From assembly GCA_963715815.1 (NCBI GenBank), contig OY970278.1, positions 868,001 to 932,000 of the forward strand: a stretch of 64,000 nucleotides of DNA, given 5' to 3'. The DNA is from JAFAMS01 sp963715815. Lineage in GTDB: Bacteria > Vulcanimicrobiota > Vulcanimicrobiia > Vulcanimicrobiales > Vulcanimicrobiaceae. The stretch's first letter is position 1. Every line of letters begins with the position of its first letter. Both the position numbers and the translations under genes were made by a program. This document shows positions 58,893 through 64,000 of the stretch, piece after piece. The notes under the pieces are model-generated. The model worked only from the letters and a program-made list of their open reading frames with translations, was not told the origin of the DNA and did no database searches.

Positions 58893-60281
58893 ATGGCGGG
58901 AGCGACGACAACGGAAAAGCCGGTAGAGAAGCCGGTCGGCGCCGACGATCCGCGATTCCAGAAGCGGACGCAACGCTATCACCCTGTCATTCTCAAGTTC
59001 GAGCTGCTCGCGCAAGGCTTGCGCGTGGCGCCGAACGCCGCAGAGCGGATAGGGAAAACGCAAAAGCCGGATCATGCTGTCGGTGCGGTCGGCAAGCATC
59101 CTCTGGACATGATTTTGGAGCCGGGCAAAGTCTACGTCGGCGTACCGGTCGGTGAAGCAGTGAACGGGCACTTCACTGCAGGCACGCCCTTTACGCTCGA
59201 GCTCGACGGAGATCAATTCTACATCGGCAAGAAGCCGGCGCGTCTGCTCGACGATGGCCGGTGGCAGTGTTTAGACGACAACGCCAAAGCCGAACGGCTC
59301 ATGAACGCGATCTTACCGGCACGTCCGCACTACTATGAGATGAAGACGTCGCGCGGCTTACCGATGCGGAACATCATGCCGATGACAGGCGACTTCGGCG
59401 GCGCGACGATCTTTCCGCACTGTCTGTACTTTGGACGTTTCCTCGAAGAATACAAAGGAACGGAATGTCGTTTTTGCGGGATCGATCAGAATCTCGAATC
59501 GGGTCGCGACGCATTTCCCAAAACGCCGGAAGACTTTCTTGAGACGATCGCCGAGGCGCGGAAGCATCCATTCTTTCGCCATGGCCCGGTGTTCGCAGGC
59601 GGCTCGACGCCGCCACCGGATCGTGGCGCCAAAGTGCACGCGAAGTTCCTGAAGCCCATAAAAGAAGCGTTTCCTGACAACTGGCTTCGCCTCACGATCG
59701 CGCCGCCCGATGAAGAGCGCTACGTCGACATGCTTTTTGAGGCCGGTGCCGACATGGTCGGCTACAACTACGAGATTTTCGATCCGCAATTATTTGCGCG
59801 TCTCTGCCCCGGCAAAGTCAAAGACATCGAAAATGGCGTACCCGGTCACGCAAAATATGACAAGATGATCCGCTACATGGTCCGCACGTTCGGAACTGGG
59901 CACGCGAATGCAAATCTCTTGGCCGGACTCGAACCAGTACAAAGCACGGTGAACGGGATCACGCATCTTGCCTCGATGGGCGTCATCCCAACGATTTTCG
60001 TCTTCGTCCCGCTCAAAGGAACCGCGCTCGAAGATCAACGGCCTCCCAGCGTACGCGAGATGATCTACATCTTCATGCGGCTGAAGGAGATCACCGAGCG
60101 ATTCGGCGTCGACACGTATTGCGCAGGGTGCAATCGGTTCGTCATCAACACAAAATATTATGACGGCATCCAGCCGACGATGCCCTCAATTAGCGAGGAT
60201 GATATGCGGTACGCCGGCCTCCCTCCCGAAGATCTGAACGAAGCTCCGCCCATTCCATTCGTCCTGAAGGCGAAATGGTGA
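58893..60281 (+). CDS. Radical-SAM-like protein with an atypical cysteine motif
   Basis: The 462-residue protein has a TIM-barrel-like core. FPHCLYFGRFLEEYKG then TECRFCGID gives C-x14-C-x2-C in the place of the usual C-x3-C-x2-C of radical SAM enzymes, and FAGGSTPPP resembles the SAM-binding G-G-E strand. GNVI-like and YNYEIFDPQLFARLCPGK segments and a late C-x2-C (YCAGCNRF) follow. It is preceded by GGAGGG and followed by a 7Fe ferredoxin, a natural electron donor. I do not recognise the subfamily. The reaction is unknown; a methylthiolase- or biotin synthase-like chemistry is possible but unsupported. Confidence 0.7.
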   Translation: MAGATTTEKPVEKPVGADDPRFQKRTQRYHPVILKFELLAQGLRVAPNAAERIGKTQKPDHAVGAVGKHPLDMILEPGKVYVGVPVGEAVNGHFTAGTPFTLELDGDQFYIGKKPARLLDDGRWQCLDDNAKAERLMNAILPARPHYYEMKTSRGLPMRNIMPMTGDFGGATIFPHCLYFGRFLEEYKGTECRFCGIDQNLESGRDAFPKTPEDFLETIAEARKHPFFRHGPVFAGGSTPPPDRGAKVHAKFLKPIKEAFPDNWLRLTIAPPDEERYVDMLFEAGADMVGYNYEIFDPQLFARLCPGKVKDIENGVPGHAKYDKMIRYMVRTFGTGHANANLLAGLEPVQSTVNGITHLASMGVIPTIFVFVPLKGTALEDQRPPSVREMIYIFMRLKEITERFGVDTYCAGCNRFVINTKYYDGIQPTMPSISEDDMRYAGLPPEDLNEAPPIPFVLKAKW

Positions 60282-60288
60282 GGTACGC

Positions 60289-60624
60289 ATGTCTTACGTC
60301 GTAACGGAGAGCTGCATTCGATGCAAGTACATGGATTGTGTCGTGACATGTCCGGTGAATTGTTTTCGCGAAGGCGAGAATATGCTCGTGATCGATCAGG
60401 TGACGTGCATTGATTGCGCGGCGTGCGAGACCGCATGCCCGGTCGACGCGATCGTTTCGGACGCTGTAGCTGGATCCGCAACATGGGTTGAGCTGAATCG
60501 CAAATACGCTGCGCTCTGGCCTGTCATCCTTGAGAAAACCGAGGTTCCCAGTGACGCAGATGCATACCGCGACGTGGCGGATAAACTCGCGTTGTTAAGT
60601 CAGGCGCCCGCGGTCAGGGCGTAA
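60289..60624 (+). CDS. fdxA: 7Fe ferredoxin (FdxA type)
   Basis: The 111-residue ferredoxin has the FdxA cysteine arrangement: C9, C17 and the last cysteine of CPVDAI for the [3Fe-4S] cluster, and the other cysteines of CVVTCPVNC and CIDCAACETAC for the [4Fe-4S] cluster. The tail of about 50 residues (GSATWVELNRKYAALWPVI) is typical of the family. It lies eight bases after the radical-SAM-like gene and probably reduces its cluster. Its end overlaps the EthD-like gene on the other strand by 11 bases. Confidence 0.92.
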   Translation: MSYVVTESCIRCKYMDCVVTCPVNCFREGENMLVIDQVTCIDCAACETACPVDAIVSDAVAGSATWVELNRKYAALWPVILEKTEVPSDADAYRDVADKLALLSQAPAVRA

Positions 60625-61117
60625 TCCGACGATAAATCGCGCGAACGAAGCCTGAATCAAACCAGGTATTCTTCGCAAGTCGTTCAAACCACGGCGTCGC
60701 TCGCGAACGCTTGCGCTCCGGCGATTCAAGGACGCGCAAGTCTTGCAGCTGGTGTAATGCGTGGAAGAGTAAGCCGTTCTCAACTGCCTCCTCGACGAAT
60801 CGGCAGCCATCCCAACCCTTTGCCTCAAGCAGCATCGGCAAGTGCTCGGATTCGTACCACGCGAGAAACTCGTTACGATAATCTTCCGGAACCCGAAGGG
60901 CGAGATAGAAGAGGTGGGGTCCCGCGGCCGCTCCGTGCTTGCCGCGACTGAACAGCGGCGTGACCGGATGCGTTTTGCCCGAGGGTGCGTCGACGGTGTG
61001 CCCGTCCGTAATTGCAAGAAGCCCATCGCCGTCTTCGCGGCTGTACCATTCGATCGATCTGTCTCGAGTCTTTACGTCCGGCGAAGAGCTTGGTTTCTCG
61101 AATTCAACGATCAGCAT
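60614..61117 (-). CDS. EthD-like dimeric alpha-beta barrel protein
   Basis: This 167-residue protein is the intact paralog of the frameshifted gene at 23067. Shared segments include MLIVEF, GAAAGPHLFYLALRVPEDYRNEFLAWYESEHLPMLLEAKGWDGCRFVEE and LFHALHQLQDLRVLESPERKRS. Ferredoxin-like dimeric barrels of the EthD and DUF4286 kind include monooxygenases and small-metabolite-processing enzymes. The function here is unknown. A copy follows each TctABC block in the window, which suggests a shared job in the two pathways. Confidence 0.65.
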   Translation of the reverse strand: MLIVEFEKPSSSPDVKTRDRSIEWYSREDGDGLLAITDGHTVDAPSGKTHPVTPLFSRGKHGAAAGPHLFYLALRVPEDYRNEFLAWYESEHLPMLLEAKGWDGCRFVEEAVENGLLFHALHQLQDLRVLESPERKRSRATPWFERLAKNTWFDSGFVRAIYRRITP

Positions 61118-61123
61118 TGCGTG

Positions 61124-62335
61124 TTAGATTTCGGCGTAAACTTGACCAAACGCTCCTTCGCCGGTAAGCTCGGTAATTTTCGCGTCGTCGTAAGCGAGAA
61201 GATCGCGCAAGATCGTCGTCGCGTGTTCGTTGCGCAGCGGCGCGCGATGCGCTTCGGGAACGCCGTCGCCGACTTTGACGGGCGAGCCGACGGAACGGAC
61301 GCGGCCGAGTGTGGGGTGATCGTACTCGACGATCATGTCGCGCGCGGAGGTGTGCGGCTCGGCGAGGGCTTCAGGGATCGTGTTGACGGGGCCGCACGGG
61401 ACGCCGGCTTCGTTGAGGATCGCGATCCAATCGGCTGATTTCTTCGCGAGCATGACCGGCGCGATAATCGTTTGCAGCTCGGCGCGGTTCTCGCGACGCA
61501 AGGTGAAATCGGCATAGCGTGGATTCTTCGCGAGATCACCGCGCCCGATCGCATCCGCAAAGCGTTCCCAAAATTTTGGCTTTGCGCACGCGATCACGAT
61601 CCAACCGTCGGCCGTCTGAAAATTCTGGAACGGAAAGATCGAGGGGTGTGCTGAGTGTCCCATGCGTTTAGGAACGTCGCCGGCCGAGAGATTCCAGGTT
61701 GCGAGATAATTCGTCATTCCGATCGCGACGTCGAAGAGACTCGTGTCGCAATCCATGCCTTTGCCGTCGCGGCGTGCGGCATGAATGCCGATCATCAACG
61801 CGAGTGCAGCGACGTAGCCGCCCGCGAAGTCGACGACGGAGAGTCCGGATTTCGCGGGCGGACCATCGGGCTCGCCCGTGACGCTCATCCAACCTGCGAT
61901 GCCTTGCAGAATGTAATCGTAGGCGGGATCTTTGCGCCGCGGCCCGGTCATGCCGAAGCCCGAGAGCGAGCAGCACACGATGCGTGGGTTGGCGTCTTTC
62001 AGATCGTCATACGTGATGCGCAGTTTTTTCGGAATGTCGCCGCGCAGATTCGAAAAGACCGCATCGCTCTTGCGCACAAGATCCAGAAACACGGCGCGTC
62101 CCGCTTCGGAGAGTAAATCGAGATCGAGCGTGCGTTTGTTGCGGTTGAACGCTTCGAAGAAGAGGCTGTCCGAGCCGCTTTGATGCGGCGGGACGTAGCG
62201 ACTGACGTCGCCGTTCGTGCGTGGGTCTTCGATCTTGATCACGTCCGCGCCGAGGTCGGCGAGATGGATCGTGCCCCACGGTCCGGCGCCGTACTGCTCG
62301 ACCGCGAGGATGCGGACGTCTGCGAGCGGTTTCAT
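61124..62335 (-). CDS. CaiB/BaiF (family III) CoA transferase
   Basis: The 403-residue protein starts at ATG 62335 (M-K-P-L-A-D-V-R-I-L-A-V-E-Q-Y-G); a longer frame exists upstream but overlaps the SDR and lacks conservation. It has HLADLGADVIKIEDP, FFEAFNRNKRTLDLDLLSEAGRAVFLDLVRKSDAVFSNLRGDIPKKL and AYDYILQGIAGWMSVTGEPDG. It resembles the copy at 44941 but is a distinct subgroup. It is divergent from the SDR gene, with 43 bases between starts. Confidence 0.88.
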   Translation of the reverse strand: MKPLADVRILAVEQYGAGPWGTIHLADLGADVIKIEDPRTNGDVSRYVPPHQSGSDSLFFEAFNRNKRTLDLDLLSEAGRAVFLDLVRKSDAVFSNLRGDIPKKLRITYDDLKDANPRIVCCSLSGFGMTGPRRKDPAYDYILQGIAGWMSVTGEPDGPPAKSGLSVVDFAGGYVAALALMIGIHAARRDGKGMDCDTSLFDVAIGMTNYLATWNLSAGDVPKRMGHSAHPSIFPFQNFQTADGWIVIACAKPKFWERFADAIGRGDLAKNPRYADFTLRRENRAELQTIIAPVMLAKKSADWIAILNEAGVPCGPVNTIPEALAEPHTSARDMIVEYDHPTLGRVRSVGSPVKVGDGVPEAHRAPLRNEHATTILRDLLAYDDAKITELTGEGAFGQVYAEI

Positions 62336-62346
62336 GCGGCAAGACG

Positions 62347-62366
62347 TTCGACATTGGTGCGTCGAA
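62347..62366. promoter_or_regulatory. TTCGAC-N8-GTCGAA inverted repeat between divergent genes
   Basis: Six-base arms TTCGAC (62347-62352) and GTCGAA (62361-62366) with an 8-base spacer lie in the 43-base gap between the CoA transferase and SDR starts. It could be an operator controlling both. No second copy was noticed. Confidence 0.35.
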
Positions 62367-62378
62367 AGACCCCGGTCC

Positions 62379-63119
62379 ATGCGCCTCTCAGGAAAAGTTG
62401 CGATCGTCACCGGCGGCGGCTCCGGATTCGGTGCCGAAATCTGCCGGAAGTTCAAGGAAGAAGGCGCACAGGTCGCCGTTCTTGACGTGAATGCCGAGGG
62501 CGGCAAACGCATCGCGGATGAGATCGGCGGCAAGTTCTTTCGCTGCGACGTCAGCAAGCGCGAGGAAGTCGCAGCTGCCGTGTACGGGACGCTCGTTGCG
62601 TACGATAAGATCGACGTCTACGTTAACAACGCGGGTATCACGCACACGAACAAGCCGGTGCTCGAGATCGAAGAAGAGTGGTTCGATAAGATCTTCGCCG
62701 TCAACGTCAAGGCGATTTTTCTTTCGGCGCTCGAGATCGTGCCGATTTATCGCAAACAAGGCGGCGGCGTGATCATCAATATCTGCTCGACGGCCGGCGT
62801 GCGCCCGCGCCCGGGGCTTGTCGTCTACAATTCATCGAAGGGGGCGGCAATTACGATGACGCGGGCGCTTGCGATCGAGCTCGCGCCCGATAACATTCGC
62901 GTCACCGCGATAAATCCGGTAGCCGGCGAAACGCCGCTGCTCAAAGAGTTCATGGGCGGCGACACGCCCGAGCTGCGCGAGAAGTTCCGTAGCACCGTGC
63001 CGCTCGGCCGTCTCTCGAAACCGCGCGACATCGCGAACATGGCCGCGTTCCTCGCGTCCGACGAAGCCGAGCTGCTCACCGGCGTCGCAATCGAAGTCGA
63101 CGGCGGTCGGTGTATCTAG
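62379..63119 (+). CDS. Short-chain dehydrogenase/reductase (glucose/ribitol type)
   Basis: The 246-residue classical SDR has VAIVTGGGSGFGAEICRKFKEEGAQVAVLDVN, the NNAG motif, the catalytic serine region INICSTAG, the Y-x-x-x-K in VVYNSSKGAAI, and a GVAIEVDGGRCI ending. The last residues are typical of enzymes oxidising secondary alcohols. The start at 62379 precedes the SDR signature by 6 codons. A dispersed repeat follows the stop within 10 bases. Confidence 0.88.
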   Translation: MRLSGKVAIVTGGGSGFGAEICRKFKEEGAQVAVLDVNAEGGKRIADEIGGKFFRCDVSKREEVAAAVYGTLVAYDKIDVYVNNAGITHTNKPVLEIEEEWFDKIFAVNVKAIFLSALEIVPIYRKQGGGVIINICSTAGVRPRPGLVVYNSSKGAAITMTRALAIELAPDNIRVTAINPVAGETPLLKEFMGGDTPELREKFRSTVPLGRLSKPRDIANMAAFLASDEAELLTGVAIEVDGGRCI

Positions 63120-63126
63120 GCTTGCG

Positions 63127-63190
63127 CGCATTACCGGGCGCACGTACGATTGCCGCAACTGTTCGATTACGCGCAAAGGGCCGCCTCACG
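63127..63190 (+). repeat. Dispersed intergenic repeat A, copy 3
   Basis: GCATTACCGGGCGCACGTAC, a variable middle and GATTACGCGCAAAGGGCCGCC repeat the blocks at 22941 and 52262. It lies just after the SDR stop. It is followed after about 50 bases by repeat B. Confidence 0.7.
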
Positions 63191-63238
63191 CCACGATTGC
63201 GTGAAGGGGCACGATACGGAGGCAGGCGATGATGTTGC

Positions 63239-63286
63239 TTTGTCATCCCGAGCGTAGCGCCCGCAGGGCGCGTAGTCGAGGGACAG
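63239..63286 (+). repeat. Dispersed hairpin repeat B, copy 2
   Basis: TTTGTCATCCCGAGCGTAGC opens into the stem GCGCCC/GGGCGC (63257-63262 with 63266-63271, loop GCA), then GTAGTCGAGGGACAGC. Stem bases differ from the copy at 52343 but still pair. The end resembles the tandem units at 1794-1849. Confidence 0.7.
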
Positions 63287-63291
63287 CGATA

Positions 63292-64000
63292 GTGCTGACT
63301 CTCTTCCTTATATGCGCGTGTTACGCGCGTGCCAATAGTCAAGAAATCGTGCACTTCCCGACGGTGCCCGCGAGCTTCGTGCAGCTCGACGGCTACCTGT
63401 TTCAACCGCGCACGCGCGGCCCACATCCCGCAGTCGTCTTTTTGCACGGTTGCGGCGGATTGCTTTCGCGCTCGACGCAAGCGCCCGAATCGCGCCAAAC
63501 CGCATGGTCGAAAGTAATGAACGATCGCGGCTGGGTCGTGCTAATGGTCGACAGCTTTACGCCGCGCGGCGTGAGCAACATGTGCTCGCCGAAGAACTTC
63601 GTCGCACGCATCTACGACGCGCGCCGCTTCGACGCGTACGCGGGCCTTGCGTATCTCCAATCGCTACCGTTCGTCGACGGTTCGCACGTCGCGGTGATGG
63701 GGTGGTCGGAAGGCGGCGGCACCGTGTTGCGGTCGATCGGCAGCAATGCACCACACAAACCACCCGGCTTTGTCGCGGCTGTGGCGTTCTATCCCGCGAG
63801 CTGCAACACGACGCGCCTCGGCGATGATTGGTCCGCGCAAATCCCGCTCTTTGTGCTCGTCGGCGCCGGCGATGTCTGGACACCGGCCGCGCCTTGTCAA
63901 GAAGCACTCGAGCACAGCCCCGACACGCAACTCAAGATCTATCCCGATTCGTATCACGATTTCGATTGGCCGAACAATCCCGTCAAGCAGCTGCCGCAGT
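63292..64000 (+). CDS. Secreted dienelactone-hydrolase-like protein, 3' end outside the window
   Basis: The frame is open from GTG 63292 to the window end (236 codons). It starts with a hydrophobic export sequence (L-T-L-F-L-I-C-A-C-Y-A-R-A) and continues as an alpha/beta hydrolase: AVVFLHGCGGLLSRS for the oxyanion region, the nucleophile in VMGWSEGGGTVL, an aspartate in VLVGAGDVWTP and the histidine in YPDSYHDFDWPN. The nucleophile is serine rather than the cysteine of classical dienelactone hydrolase. The GTG is preceded closely by the end of repeat B, so the repeat may supply its ribosome binding region. The substrate is unknown. Confidence 0.75.
   Translation, partial: MLTLFLICACYARANSQEIVHFPTVPASFVQLDGYLFQPRTRGPHPAVVFLHGCGGLLSRSTQAPESRQTAWSKVMNDRGWVVLMVDSFTPRGVSNMCSPKNFVARIYDARRFDAYAGLAYLQSLPFVDGSHVAVMGWSEGGGTVLRSIGSNAPHKPPGFVAAVAFYPASCNTTRLGDDWSAQIPLFVLVGAGDVWTPAAPCQEALEHSPDTQLKIYPDSYHDFDWPNNPVKQLPQ

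Noticed and set aside
1..64000. tRNA, rRNA, CRISPR arrays, phage or transposase genes
   Set aside because: Reading both strands gave no cloverleaf with a plausible anticodon, no regularly spaced repeats with unique spacers and no recombinase motifs. The dispersed repeats are single or paired copies only.

Overview
The window is 64 kb of gene-dense bacterial chromosome, roughly 60% GC by eye, with ATG, GTG and a few TTG starts. Genes sit in long runs whose start and stop codons overlap (ATGA, GTGA). I see no rRNA, tRNA, CRISPR array, integrase or transposase. The phylum cannot be fixed from this sequence. The codon style, the ligase, thiolase and CoA-transferase content, and an interspersed hairpin repeat with a GAGCGTAGC core would fit an uncultured soil or sediment lineage such as Eremiobacterota/Vulcanimicrobiota, but that is a guess. 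Several clean frameshifts, concentrated in the first 6 kb, suggest a draft or metagenomic assembly, or local gene decay.

Layout. 1-5.9 kb: scpB end, a frameshifted methyltransferase, endonuclease IV, a SoxC-like sulfite dehydrogenase, a broken formamidase, a DUF3052 gene and a broken MFS transporter. 5.97-22.9 kb: a rightward catabolic run with two adenosylcobalamin mutases of the glutamate mutase family (subunits E1/S1, then S2/L/E2), a MarR regulator, an aldehyde dehydrogenase, a phosphosulfolactate synthase-like protein, a three-subunit succinate dehydrogenase/fumarate reductase-like complex, an acyl-CoA ligase, an enoyl-CoA hydratase, an enolase-superfamily enzyme and a TctBAC tricarboxylate-type transporter. 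23.7-30.25 kb: a compact group 4 hydrogenase-like membrane complex (B-C-E-F-G-I). 30.35-35.14 kb (minus): SDR, taurine/sulfonate-type ABC transporter and a GrdB-like selenoprotein. 35.2-43.7 kb: a biotin-dependent carboxylase operon with one intact and one degenerate copy of both the carboxyltransferase and the biotin carrier, plus a thiolase-DUF35 fusion and an ADP-forming acyl-CoA synthetase. 43.7-50.2 kb: CoA transferase, hydratase, MarR, a TrxB-like flavoprotein, an orphan TRAP-type binding protein and two acyl-CoA dehydrogenases. 50.2-52.25 kb: a UGSC-family selenoprotein with two partner genes. 52.5-58.8 kb: two GntR regulators around a TctCBA transporter and sulfoacetaldehyde acetyltransferase (Xsc). 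58.9-64 kb: a radical-SAM-like protein with a 7Fe ferredoxin, a second EthD-like protein, CoA transferase, SDR and a secreted dienelactone-hydrolase-like protein.

Most notable points. (1) Two genes are interrupted only by an in-frame TGA lying exactly at the known selenocysteine position of their families (U-P-M-C in the GrdB-like protein, U-G-S-C in the UGSC protein). Each TGA is followed at 17-18 nt by a perfect 6-7 bp hairpin with a 5-nt AG(G/U)UG loop. (2) Both mutase E subunits keep the adenosylcobalamin-contact residues but have lost glutamate-binding residues, so their substrates are probably not glutamate. (3) The carboxylase operon pairs active subunits with pseudo-subunits. (4) A shared palindrome, ATTCGTCA-N7-TGAC(G/A)AAT, precedes three transcription units and fits the two paralogous MarR regulators. 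Together with Xsc, the ComA-like and SoxC-like proteins and the sulfonate-type transporter, the window looks like an accessory island for importing and breaking down organic acids and sulfonates through CoA thioesters.
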